Program-made: the position numbers and the translations under genes
Shown here: positions 7,902 through 14,963 of the stretch, piece after piece
Layout of the letters: every line of letters begins with the position of its first letter
How positions within the stretch are numbered: position 1 is the first letter of the stretch
NCBI GenBank assembly: GCA_035695715.1
Contig: DASRRM010000180.1
Coordinates: 1-16,659, forward strand
Direction: 5' to 3'
Length of the DNA stretch: 16,659 bases
DNA from: RYN-428 sp035695715
GTDB taxonomy: Bacteria > Planctomycetota > Phycisphaerae > Tepidisphaerales > Tepidisphaeraceae
The notes under the pieces: model-generated
Databases searched by the model: none
What the model was told of the DNA's origin: nothing
What the model saw: only the letters and a program-made list of their open reading frames with translations

Positions 7902-8198
7902 ATGACCGAACAAACGCTTTCCTATGCCACCCCTAGTCCCCGCCCCGCCGCCCGGCTTGCGCCGGCGGTTTGGATCGCCATCGTCGGGCTCGCGCTCATC
8001 GGGTTCGGTGGCTGTTTTCTGATTGGGATCATGATGAATGTCAGCAGCGGGTTTATTCCGGGAAACAACCCCCCGGCGTCAATGACGCCCCGGCTGGTAA
8101 TCTTCCTGATCGTGATGTACGCCGCGACATTGGGATGTTTCGGCGGGGCGCTGCTGTTGGTGGGAAAAGGTGTGCGGGCGCTGTTTGCGATGTTGTAA
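7902..8198 (+). CDS. Small two-helix membrane protein, unknown function
   Basis: I do not recognise a family. The start is set at ATG 7902 because AAGGA (7891-7895) precedes it by 6 bases. An in-frame ATG at 7869, overlapping the previous stop, would add 11 residues but has no such site. The product has 98 residues. A proline- and alanine-rich N-terminus is followed by two hydrophobic helices, about 22-45 (VWIAIVGLALIGFGGCFLIG) and 64-92 (LVIFLIVMYAATLGCFGGAL), joined by a polar loop. It is the last gene of the M24-SUKH operon. Confidence 0.65.
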   Translation: MTEQTLSYATPSPRPAARLAPAVWIAIVGLALIGFGGCFLIGIMMNVSSGFIPGNNPPASMTPRLVIFLIVMYAATLGCFGGALLLVGKGVRALFAML

Positions 8199-8240
8199 CG
8201 GGTGATGGTGAAACCCTTTCTTAAATCGATGCTCTTAATT

Positions 8241-8431
8241 GCGAAATCGCTAAATGAGGTTGCGCGATTTGTGCAGTCCGCACCGCGGACCATCGCATTT
8301 TGAGGTGGGAAACTCAAGTCATTGGATTATCTTCTCTGCGGGCTCTGCGTCTTTGCGGTGGATAATCCGGGTTAGCATCACTGCGAAACGCAGTTCTCGC
8401 TGTGCCGCATCGAAGTCGCTTGCGATTTCGC
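8241..8431. repeat. Palindrome-rich gap between operon end and AAA ATPase gene
   Basis: The gap 8199-8519 holds no convincing gene. GCGAAATCGC (8241-8250) and its exact complement (8422-8431) bracket three smaller palindromes: GTCCGC/GCGGAC at 8276-8290, GGATTATC/GATAATCC at 8324-8368, and ACTGCG/CGCAGT at 8380-8394. The loop of the second contains imprecise 8-base iterations of the CTCTGCGT/CTTTGCGG type. The pattern is like the other nested elements here but weaker. Confidence 0.6.
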
Positions 8432-8505
8432 GATTCAACATTGCGTCCATGATGCACTTCCGCCGCCAAAACAATCATTCCCCAACACTTTTCCCGTTCC
8501 GTCGC

Positions 8506-8511
8506 TACAAT
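8506..8511 (+). promoter_or_regulatory. Possible -10 box close to the AAA ATPase start
   Basis: TACAAT lies only 8 bases before the ATG at 8520, and no Shine-Dalgarno is present. If this box is used, the transcript would begin at or next to the start codon, giving a leaderless mRNA. No good -35 box is visible about 17 bases upstream, so this is weak. Confidence 0.3.
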
Positions 8512-8519
8512 CTCGGGTC

Positions 8520-9680
8520 ATGAGTGTCTCCTGGGAAACCTTCGAACGTTACCGCCAGAAAGGCCTCGACGCCCGCCGGGCCGGGCAGTGGGATTCGGCG
8601 CGGATTTATCTGCTCGAAGCCGCGCGGGCCATGGCGGGCCTGAGCAAAGGGGCGATGGGTGAGGAGCTCCGCGAAAGCCGCAAGCAGATGGCCGAGCGGC
8701 TCCTTGAGCTGGCGCGCGATTGTGAAACCGCGGCCAAGGAAAATCGCCGGGCCGGAACCGTCTCCCGCGCCAGAGGCGGTTCATCGGGCGGCGGCAACTC
8801 CCAGGCAAGCGAATCTGAAGGCGAAGCTTCCGCGCAGCAATGGATCGTCAAGGAAAAATCGACCATCCGTTTCGCGGACGTGGCGGGCTTGGAAGACGTG
8901 AAGGAAGACATCCGCCTGAAGATGATTTATCCGTTCGAGCATCCGGAGTTGGCTGAAAAATTCGGCATTCGCGCCGGGGGCGGGGTTTTGATGTATGGCC
9001 CGCCGGGGACGGGCAAAACCATGCTCGCCAAGGCCACCGCCGGCGAAATTGAGGCGACATTTTTCCGCATCTCCCCCGCCGACGTGCTGAGCAAATGGGT
9101 TGGCGAGGCAGAGCAGAATATCAAGAAATTGTTCGACGCCGCCGCCGGGGAAAAACGAAGCATCATCTTCATCGATGAGATTGAAGCATTGGTTCCGGCC
9201 CGGCGGGATGAAGGGTCGAGCGTGATGCAGCGCGTAGTGCCGCAGATTCTGCAAGGCGTGGAAGGCTTCGACAAGAAGGCCGGCCGGCCCATCCTGCTGA
9301 TGGGGGCTACCAACGTCCCCTGGCAACTCGACCCGGCCATGATGCGGCCCGGCCGCTTCGACGAAAAAGTCTACATCCCCCTGCCCGATCTTCCCGCCCG
9401 CCGAAAAATGCTCGACATCTATCTCTCCAAGCGCCCCCTGGCGGCAAATCTCGACCTCGACACCCTCGCCCAAAAGCTCGAAGGCTTCAGCGGCGCTGAC
9501 ATCAAATACCTCTGCGACCGCTCGGCCACCATTCCATTTTTAAGAAGCGTCGCATCAGGTGAAGATGGCGAGATCACCAGCGAAATCCTCGCCGAAGTCA
9601 TCAACGAAACCCAGCCGTCCGTCACCGGCGAGATGCTGAAGCGCTTCGAAGAATGGGCGAAATCGGCGACGGCAGGATGA
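8520..9680 (+). CDS. Vps4/katanin-like AAA ATPase with MIT-like N-terminal domain
   Basis: The product is a 386-residue single-AAA-domain ATPase of the meiotic-clade type (Vps4, katanin, spastin). These act as ring hexamers that pull on protein filaments or assemblies. Residues 1-75 look like three helices with the MIT/TPR spacing (LDARRAGQWDSARIYLLEAA, then RKQMAERLLELARDCETA). A Gly/Ser-rich linker (about 76-115) leads to FADVAGLEDVKEDI. Walker A is GPPGTGKT (160-167). The pore loop is SKWVGE. Walker B is IIFIDEIEAL (about 214). GATNVPWQLD and the RPGRF arginine region follow, then YIPLPDLPARRKML, which is very Vps4-like. FSGADIKYLCDRS marks the small AAA subdomain. No membrane segment is present, which argues against FtsH. 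The substrate is unknown and no neighbour suggests one. Confidence 0.85.
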   Translation: MSVSWETFERYRQKGLDARRAGQWDSARIYLLEAARAMAGLSKGAMGEELRESRKQMAERLLELARDCETAAKENRRAGTVSRARGGSSGGGNSQASESEGEASAQQWIVKEKSTIRFADVAGLEDVKEDIRLKMIYPFEHPELAEKFGIRAGGGVLMYGPPGTGKTMLAKATAGEIEATFFRISPADVLSKWVGEAEQNIKKLFDAAAGEKRSIIFIDEIEALVPARRDEGSSVMQRVVPQILQGVEGFDKKAGRPILLMGATNVPWQLDPAMMRPGRFDEKVYIPLPDLPARRKMLDIYLSKRPLAANLDLDTLAQKLEGFSGADIKYLCDRSATIPFLRSVASGEDGEITSEILAEVINETQPSVTGEMLKRFEEWAKSATAG

Positions 9681-9723
9681 GCCGGACAGAACCTCCCGAC
9701 CGGCGCGGTTTGACGAAGACTTT

Positions 9724-9988
9724 GACGCGAAGTCGCGAAGGCGCGAAGGTGACGAAGCGCTTTTGAATCGGGTGTGACATCCGATGTATCGAAATCGAGT
9801 TGCGCCGATGAGGCCGAACGCGTGTTTCTGGCGCGCTATGCAAAATGGTGGGCGAGTACGCCCACCCTACGAAATTTCACGCTCCCTGTTGCTCAGGAAT
9901 GTGTCGATGCGTCGGAAATCGAGTTACGTCGAATAAGGCCGAACGCGCGTCCGTCTTCGCGTCCTTCGTTTCTTCGCACCTTCGCGTC
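9724..9988. repeat. Inverted octamer blocks enclosing a direct repeat and a dispersed palindrome
   Basis: Two 34-base blocks of 8-base iterations (CGCGAAGG-type at 9724-9757; complementary CCTTCGCG-type at 9955-9988) face each other. Between them are two direct copies of an approximately 41-base sequence (9783-9822 and 9906-9947) sharing AAATCGAGTT and AGGCCGAACGCG. Centred between those copies is the 24-base palindromic repeat at 9847-9870. The gap 9681-10080 shows no gene; besides this element it holds the terminator at 10024-10052. Confidence 0.8.
9847..9870. repeat. 24-base palindromic repeat, copy identical to 14640-14663
   Basis: The unit begins GGTGGGCGAGTACG and ends CGCCCACCCTAC, with core stem GTGGGCG/CGCCCAC. 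It is the exact reverse complement of 14640-14663. At 5902-5935 the same unit occurs with a 10-base internal duplication, and 5858-5880 is a further variant. Confidence 0.85.
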
Positions 9989-10023
9989 AGAATCCGGTCG
10001 TTGCGGAAATAGCGGAACAGAAC

Positions 10024-10052
10024 AAAAAACCCCCGATGAAAATCATCGGGGG
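10024..10052 (-). terminator. Rho-independent terminator of the small CxxC protein gene
   Basis: A perfect 10-bp stem (CCCCCGATGA at 10030-10039, TCATCGGGGG at 10043-10052) with a 3-base loop is followed, reading the minus strand, by six T residues (10024-10029). It lies about 30 bases past the stop codon of the gene ending at 10081. Confidence 0.9.
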
Positions 10053-10080
10053 CCTTTTCTATTCAGAAATCGGCGGTAAA

Positions 10081-10410
10081 TCAGCCCTCGATCTTCGAGG
10101 CGGTGATCCACTTCTGCCCATCTTTTTCGCTGACCACGCCGGTCACGGTGACGTTGTCCTTGGCGGCCTGGCAGATGTCCTTGTGGAACGCCTTGCCCTT
10201 TTCGTCCATCTTGATGTAGTAGACGACTTCCTTGCCATTATCGGTGACGACCAGGGCATCCTGGCACTTGGTGGTCTTCTTCAGATCGCACTTGGCGCAG
10301 GTGGCCTTGCCCTTGAGGGTCACTTCCTTGGCCGCGTCTGCGGCGCGCGTGAAGCTGGCGGTGATGGCGACGCAAATCATCGCGCACAGCGCGAATGCTA
10401 CGAACTTCAT
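10081..10410 (-). CDS. Small secreted CxxC protein (DUF6370-like)
   Basis: The product has 109 residues. Residues 1-23 form a signal peptide (MKFVAFALCAMICVAITASFTRA). The mature part is a compact basic domain with CAKC, then KKTTKCQDALVV and AFHKDIC, giving four conserved-looking cysteines, and ends in VTVTGVVSEKDGQKWITASKIEG. From memory this resembles DUF6370-type proteins, small periplasmic proteins of unknown function; I could not run a search. Disulfide or metal binding by CAKC is plausible but unproven. A strong AAGGAG (10416-10421) sits 5 bases before the ATG, just after a small hairpin (10422-10434). It has its own terminator, so it is a single-gene unit, divergent from the amidohydrolase. 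Confidence 0.75.
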   Translation of the reverse strand: MKFVAFALCAMICVAITASFTRAADAAKEVTLKGKATCAKCDLKKTTKCQDALVVTDNGKEVVYYIKMDEKGKAFHKDICQAAKDNVTVTGVVSEKDGQKWITASKIEG

Positions 10411-10421
10411 GGTGGCTCCTT

Positions 10422-10434
10422 ACCCGAAACGGGT
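10422..10434 (-). promoter_or_regulatory. Small hairpin next to the ribosome-binding site
   Basis: ACCCG, a 3-base loop and CGGGT form a 5-bp stem that ends directly upstream of the AAGGAG site of the gene starting at 10410. It might shape access to the site. Its position is suggestive but the stem is short. Confidence 0.35.
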
Positions 10435-10603
10435 TTTAGGTGACGAAGAACGGCTTGGCCGGCCTTCGCATGTTCTTTCCTGGGCGTGAATTGAAACTTT
10501 GGCGGCGCTCGCCCACTCGCACCGCCTCCGGTATACATTAGAATACGCACCCGCCCCGTCGCCGTTGCACCGTCGTCAGGCATCCAATTCCGGAGGAAAT
10601 CTG

Positions 10604-12748
10604 GTGAAACGTTTCAACCGTCTTTCAAGCCGCGGACTTCTTTTCATCTTCGTCGCGTTTTGTCCATTTGCGGTGCATGCCGCCTGGGGGCAACATCCCG
10701 CCGAGGCTGATCTGATTGTTTACCATGGAAAGGTCATTACTGTCGACCCACAATTTTCCATTGTTTCGGCGATGGCGGTTAAGGATGGGAAAATCATCGC
10801 CGTGGGAAGCGATGAGCAGGTTCTTGCCGGCAAGGGGCCGAAGACCATCCTGCAGGATTTGCAGGGCAAAACGGTGCTTCCCGGCTTGATTGATTCGCAT
10901 GTGCATCCCGGGGCCGCCATGACCGAGTTCGACCATCCGGTGCCGGAAATGGAATCGATCGACGACGTATTGACATATGTGAAGCAGCGGGCGGCGGCGG
11001 TTGGGCCGGGCAAATGGGTGGAAGTGTCGCAGGTTTTCATCACGCGATTGAAGGAGCAGCGCTATCCCAGCCGCGCCGAGCTTGATGCCGCCGCCCCGGA
11101 AAATCCCGTGGTTTTTGCCACCGGCCCGGATGCCTCGCTCAGCACGCTGGCCCTGAAAATGAGCGGGATCGACAAGGATTTCAAGGTAACCGACGGCGGC
11201 CCGGGCTATGCCGAGAAAGACGCGACAACCGGCGAGCCGACCGGCATTTTGCGCGGCTGCACGCGGTATGTGAAATCCGTCTCGCCGGAAAAAAGACCAA
11301 CTGAAGAAGACCGCTATCGCCGGACCCTCGAGCTTTTCAAAGACTACAACGCCAGCGGCCTGACGACCATCTGCGACCGGCTGGCCGAGCCGGACGCCAT
11401 CGCGCGATACGCAAAAATGCGCGATGTCGGCGACCTGCCCATTCGCGTGGCGATCTCCGAGCACGTCGCCACCATCGGCGCGATGGATTCCATCGAGAAG
11501 CACATTCGCGCCATCGCCAAAAGCCCGCTGCGAAAAGATGACCCGATGCTGCAGATCATCGGCATCAAGATCTTCCTTGACGGCGGCATGCTCACCGGCA
11601 GCGCCTACATGCTTCAGCCCTGGGGCGTGAGCAAAACGTATTCGATCACCGATCCAAGCTATCGCGGCGTGCTGCTCGTCCCGCCGCAGCGCCTTTTGCC
11701 TATCGCCAAAACCGCCGCCGAGTCGGGCCTGCAATTCACGGCTCATTCCGTCGGCGATGGGGCCGTCCATCTTTTGCTCGACACCTACGAGAAAATCGAA
11801 AAGGATCTTCCGCCGGGCGCTTTGCAAGCGACCCGTCCCTGCATCACTCATTGCAATTTCGTCGACCCCGCCGACATCCCGCGCTTCCACGCGCTGGGTG
11901 TCAGCGCTGATATGCAGCCGGTCTGGCTTTATCTGGACGCGCGGACGTTGTCGGCCCATTTCGGCAACCAACGCCTGTCGCGATTCCAGCCGTTGCACGA
12001 CCTCTTTGCCGCCGACGCGCTGATCGGCGGCGGCTCGGACCACATGCAGAAAATCGGCGCCCGCCGGGCGATCAACGCCTACGACCCATTTCTCGGCATG
12101 GGCACGACAATCACCCGCACCGCCCGCTGGTACGATGGCGCGCTGCATCCAGAACAGGCCCTCACCCGCCAGCAAATGCTCCGCATGTACACGATTAACA
12201 ACGCCTGGCTGCTGTTCAAGGAAAAGCAGGTTGGCTCATTGGAAAAGGGGAAGTTCGCGGATTTTATCGTGGTCGACACGGATGTGATGACCTGTCCGCC
12301 GGAAAAAATCGCGGATACGAAAGTGCTGCAAACGTATCTGGCGGGAAAGAAAATGTTCGAGCGCAAGAATACCGCATCGGCGGGAAGTCTCATCAATGGA
12401 ACGTGGAAGCCGGAGCATGAAATCGTGCATGGGAAAGAGCAAACAGCCGACCTGCTCAAGATGACCTATACCTACTGTTTTGAGGACGGGAAGTTTTTTC
12501 CTATTCCCGAGGATCGAACGATGGTCGGAAGTTATATGGTTGATGAAGGCAAATCGCCTCATCGTATCGACATCGTTTTTCCCAAGGGCCTGCACACACC
12601 CGACGAGCATGGAATTTACGAGTTGGACGGCGATACATTGCGCATGAGTTCCCGTTTCGGGGAAAGCGCTCCTGCGGACTTTCAACCCCGGGAGGACAAC
12701 TACGTGATCACGTTCAATCGCGTGGCGACGATCCAGGCGAAAAAGTGA
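10604..12748 (+). CDS. Secreted amidohydrolase (YtcJ-like, amidohydrolase family 3) with C-terminal TIGR03067-like domain
   Basis: This is a metal-dependent hydrolase of the amidohydrolase-3/YtcJ family; the natural substrate is unknown. GTG 10604 is chosen because GGAGG (10592-10596) precedes it by 7 bases and a signal peptide starts there (RGLLFIFVAFCPFAVHA, cleavage near residue 26). The product has 714 residues. The composite-sheet start is EADLIVYHGKVITVDPQF. Family motifs follow: LIDSHVHPG (HxH near residue 99), IKIFLDGGML, TAHSVGDGAVHLLLDTYE, CITHCNF, IGGGSDH, and AWLLFKEKQVGSLEKGKFADFIVVD closing the fold. Residues about 593-714 are extra: INGTWKP, then GIYELDGDTLRMSS and NYVITFNRV. 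That matches the pattern of the planctomycete TIGR03067 domain. The fusion call rests on pattern memory. Confidence 0.88.
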   Translation: MKRFNRLSSRGLLFIFVAFCPFAVHAAWGQHPAEADLIVYHGKVITVDPQFSIVSAMAVKDGKIIAVGSDEQVLAGKGPKTILQDLQGKTVLPGLIDSHVHPGAAMTEFDHPVPEMESIDDVLTYVKQRAAAVGPGKWVEVSQVFITRLKEQRYPSRAELDAAAPENPVVFATGPDASLSTLALKMSGIDKDFKVTDGGPGYAEKDATTGEPTGILRGCTRYVKSVSPEKRPTEEDRYRRTLELFKDYNASGLTTICDRLAEPDAIARYAKMRDVGDLPIRVAISEHVATIGAMDSIEKHIRAIAKSPLRKDDPMLQIIGIKIFLDGGMLTGSAYMLQPWGVSKTYSITDPSYRGVLLVPPQRLLPIAKTAAESGLQFTAHSVGDGAVHLLLDTYEKIEKDLPPGALQATRPCITHCNFVDPADIPRFHALGVSADMQPVWLYLDARTLSAHFGNQRLSRFQPLHDLFAADALIGGGSDHMQKIGARRAINAYDPFLGMGTTITRTARWYDGALHPEQALTRQQMLRMYTINNAWLLFKEKQVGSLEKGKFADFIVVDTDVMTCPPEKIADTKVLQTYLAGKKMFERKNTASAGSLINGTWKPEHEIVHGKEQTADLLKMTYTYCFEDGKFFPIPEDRTMVGSYMVDEGKSPHRIDIVFPKGLHTPDEHGIYELDGDTLRMSSRFGESAPADFQPREDNYVITFNRVATIQAKK

Positions 12749-12764
12749 AATAATGCCGGCGTTC

Positions 12765-13181
12765 TCAGTTTCGGCGGGAATAATCGGGGGGTTCGGGATT
12801 TTGTTCGCCGGGGAATATTACCGGAAAGCCGGGCGCTTGTGGCTTTTGGTCGTCCCAGCGTACTTCTGCTGCGTCAATGAAAAGTCCGAAGGGCCACCCG
12901 CCCAGCTTCAGCCAACCGGAGGCGGTCTGGCCATCGGGGGATTGGGCGAGAATGCGATAGACGACCTGTCCCCTGCCGGTTCGCCACCAGAACGGACCGC
13001 GCATAAGCGAGCGTTCTTCAAATTCCAAAAGCAAAACGCCTTGGCGCGCGGCCCACCGATCGCGCAGCGTTTTCTTGCGTTTGGACCGCCAAAAGATACC
13101 GCCAATCACGAGTGCGGTGAACACCAGCAGCACAAGAGGGCCGAATGTGCCGTCATTGTCACTCTGGCCGATCGGGATCAT
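12765..13181 (-). CDS. Membrane-anchored paralogue 2, unknown function
   Basis: The product has 138 residues and no recognised family. A single hydrophobic helix at about 13-31 (FGPLVLLVFTALVIGGIFW) is followed by a basic segment (RSKRKKTLRDRW) and a soluble domain. That domain shares a clear pattern with the upstream neighbour: W..+.G..++EFEER...RGPF-W-TGRG-VVYRI, then GWLKLGG, EVRWDD and APGFPVIF. The two are therefore tandem paralogues. Its start overlaps the neighbour's end by 23 bases, and a GAGGG run touches the ATG. It is the last gene of the rmlA-rmlB cluster and converges with the amidohydrolase, leaving 16 bases between the two stops. Confidence 0.72.
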   Translation of the reverse strand: MIPIGQSDNDGTFGPLVLLVFTALVIGGIFWRSKRKKTLRDRWAARQGVLLLEFEERSLMRGPFWWRTGRGQVVYRILAQSPDGQTASGWLKLGGWPFGLFIDAAEVRWDDQKPQAPGFPVIFPGEQNPEPPDYSRRN

Positions 13182-13596
13182 CCCTCTTCCCTCGATTCTC
13201 GGAAAAGATCACCGGAAATCCGGGCGCATCCGGGTGGCCTTCGGCTCGGATCGCAGTGCCATTATCCCACCGAACCTCCAATGTCGGCTGCGCCGTCGCG
13301 CCGCCCCATCTCAGCCACCCGCGGTGGATCGTTTGATCCGGCGCTGCCACAGCTATCCTATAAACAAGCTTTCGCCTTCCCGTGCCCCACGCAAATGGCC
13401 CGCGATTGACACTCGGCTCGCATTCAATAATTCGGAAATTGTGCTGCTCGGCCCACCGTTGAATATTTGCACCGGCTTGCCGCAATTTCCAAAACCAGTT
13501 TATGACGATGATCGCAATCACAACCGAGATTGCGACCAAACAGATTGCCACGTCACCTATCCGGAGATTCGGAGAATGCAAATTACCGTCCCGCAT
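13159..13596 (-). CDS. Membrane-anchored paralogue 1, unknown function
   Basis: The product has 145 residues and no recognised family. It has one hydrophobic helix at about 13-37 (IGDVAICLVAISVVIAIIVI) and then a soluble domain: IQRWAEQHNFRIIECEPSVNRGPFAWGTGRRKLVYRIAV, GWLRWGG, EVRWDNG and APGFPVIF. The same motifs in the same order occur in the next gene, so this is a tandem duplication. The ATG lies 14 bases inside the end of rmlB with no clear Shine-Dalgarno, which suggests translation coupled to rmlB. The helix probably anchors it to the inner membrane, orientation unknown. Confidence 0.72.
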   Translation of the reverse strand: MRDGNLHSPNLRIGDVAICLVAISVVIAIIVINWFWKLRQAGANIQRWAEQHNFRIIECEPSVNRGPFAWGTGRRKLVYRIAVAAPDQTIHRGWLRWGGATAQPTLEVRWDNGTAIRAEGHPDAPGFPVIFSENRGKRDDPDRPE

Positions 13597-14617
13597 ACTG
13601 CGTTTCGTAGTATTTCAGATATTCGCCGCTTTTAATGCTGCGCCACCATTTCTCGTTATCCTTGTACCACTGGATCGTCGTCTTGATTGCCTCTTCAAAC
13701 TGGTGTTTCGGCTCCCATCCGAGCTCCCGGCGCATTTTCGACGCGTCGATGGCGTAACGCCGGTCGTGGCCGGGGCGGTCTTTTACGTATTGCACGTTTT
13801 CATCCCAGTCTTTGCCCATCAGGCGGAGGATGGTTTCGGTGATGTTGCGGTTGGTGATCTCGTTGTTCCCGCCAATGTTGTAAACCTCGCCGGGCGTCCC
13901 CTTACTCAGCACCGTCCAAATCGCCTGGCAATGATCCTCCACATACAGCCAATCGCGCACGTTCAGCCCATCGCCATACAGCGGCACTTTCTTCCCTTCC
14001 ATCAGATTCGTCACGAACAGCGGAATCAGCTTCTCGGGAAAATGGTACGGCCCATAGTTGTTCGAGCATCGCGTGATCAATACCGGCATGCCAAACGTGT
14101 GGAAATATGACCGCGCCAGGCAATCCGCCGCCGCCTTGCTGGCGCTGTACGGGCTGTTGGGCGCAAGCGGCGTTTCCTCGGTGAACTTAATTTCCGGCTT
14201 ATCCTCCGGCAGCGTGCCATACACTTCGTCAGTGCCCACCTGCAAGAATCGCTCGACGCCTTTGGCCCTGGCCACGTCGAGCATGACCTGCGTGCCGACG
14301 ACATTGGTCTGAATGAACGGCCCCGAGCCGAGAATGCTCCGATCGACATGGCTCTCGGCGGCGAAATGAACGACATGGGTGATTTTGTGCTGGTCGAAGG
14401 TTTTGGTGACAATGTCGGCGTCGCAGATATCGCCTTTGATGAAGACAAGCCGGTCCGGCCCCGCCTTCTGAAGCAGATCGGAAAGATTCGCCAGGTTCCC
14501 GGCGTAGGTCAGCTTGTCAAAGGCAATAAGCTTCACCGGCTCGTTGCGCTCAACGAGCATCCGGACAAAGTTCGATCCAATAAACCCGGCAGCGCCGGTG
14601 ACGAGAATGGTTTGCAT
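13583..14617 (-). CDS. rmlB: dTDP-glucose 4,6-dehydratase
   Basis: RmlB (RfbB) converts dTDP-glucose to dTDP-4-keto-6-deoxyglucose, the second step of dTDP-rhamnose and other deoxysugar synthesis, in the cytoplasm. The product has 344 residues, normal for the family. Visible motifs are the NAD-binding TGAAGFIGSNF (about 6-16), FAAESHVDRSI, the catalytic TDEVYG, YSASKAAAD (the YxxxK pair) and SNNYGPYHFPEKLIPL. DRPGHDRRYAIDASKMRRELGW is also diagnostic. It lies downstream of rmlA on the same strand after a repeat-rich gap. The downstream paralogue gene overlaps its end. rmlC and rmlD are not in the window, so the final sugar cannot be named. Confidence 0.96.
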   Translation of the reverse strand: MQTILVTGAAGFIGSNFVRMLVERNEPVKLIAFDKLTYAGNLANLSDLLQKAGPDRLVFIKGDICDADIVTKTFDQHKITHVVHFAAESHVDRSILGSGPFIQTNVVGTQVMLDVARAKGVERFLQVGTDEVYGTLPEDKPEIKFTEETPLAPNSPYSASKAAADCLARSYFHTFGMPVLITRCSNNYGPYHFPEKLIPLFVTNLMEGKKVPLYGDGLNVRDWLYVEDHCQAIWTVLSKGTPGEVYNIGGNNEITNRNITETILRLMGKDWDENVQYVKDRPGHDRRYAIDASKMRRELGWEPKHQFEEAIKTTIQWYKDNEKWWRSIKSGEYLKYYETQYAGR

Positions 14618-14639
14618 AGAGATTCCGATTCAATTCACT

Positions 14640-14728
14640 GTAGGGTGGGCGTACTCGCCCACCGTCCTCACTTATACGGATTGGCGCCTATTGGTTCGAC
14701 GGTGCGGCGGCGGGTACGTCCGCCCTAC
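14640..14728. repeat. Paired palindromic repeat between rmlA and rmlB
   Basis: The 24-base palindrome at 14640-14663 is the exact reverse complement of the one at 9847-9870. Facing it at about 14708-14728 is a diverged partner (GTACGTCCGCCCTAC). The two 15-base ends pair with two mismatches over a centre of about 60 bases. The same paired arrangement is seen at 5858-5935. Confidence 0.8.
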
Positions 14729-14761
14729 GACTTAAAAAACCATCGCTATTTCCCGCAGACC

Positions 14762-14921
14762 CCTTCACGCCGGGTCAAGCGGCGCGAAAGAGCGTTATAG
14801 TCGAAACACGCGCGGCCGCCGCGCCGGCCCGGATTTGCGTTGCGCTCTGGAATCCGGGGTGGCGCGGCTCCGACGTTATTGTGACATTCGCGCCGCTCGG
14901 CCGCTGACCCCGGCGTGAAGG
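14762..14921. repeat. 160-base imperfect inverted repeat upstream of rmlB
   Basis: The ends 14762-14783 and 14900-14921 (CCTTCACGCCGGG-type) are complementary over 22 bases with one shift. Further in, GCGGCGCGAA, TTATAGTCG and their diverged complements also face each other, and a central CCCGGATT/AATCCGGGG stem closes the tip. The whole could fold into one long hairpin. With the paired palindrome it fills most of the gap 14618-14963, where no gene is seen. Confidence 0.7.
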
Positions 14922-14963
14922 AACGATTCACTCCACCGCGCTGATTCCGCGATCCCGTCGCGC

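Noticed and set aside
8520..9680. AAA ATPase as FtsH
   Set aside because: No transmembrane helices and no zinc-protease domain; the motifs fit the Vps4/katanin type better.
9783..9947. Direct repeats that could be a CRISPR array
   Set aside because: Only two diverged copies, with a palindromic repeat between them and not a unique spacer; no cas genes.
10499..10603. N-terminal extension of the amidohydrolase from TTG 10499
   Set aside because: It would bury the signal peptide; GGAGG and GTG at 10604 give a normal exported protein.
10625..12175. 516-codon open frame on the minus strand
   Set aside because: It lies wholly opposite the amidohydrolase, whose motifs and signal peptide are clear; its translation is low-complexity and matches no family I know.
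12753..13409. 218-codon open frame on the plus strand
   Set aside because: Antisense to both paralogue genes, which support each other by shared motifs in the minus-strand frames.
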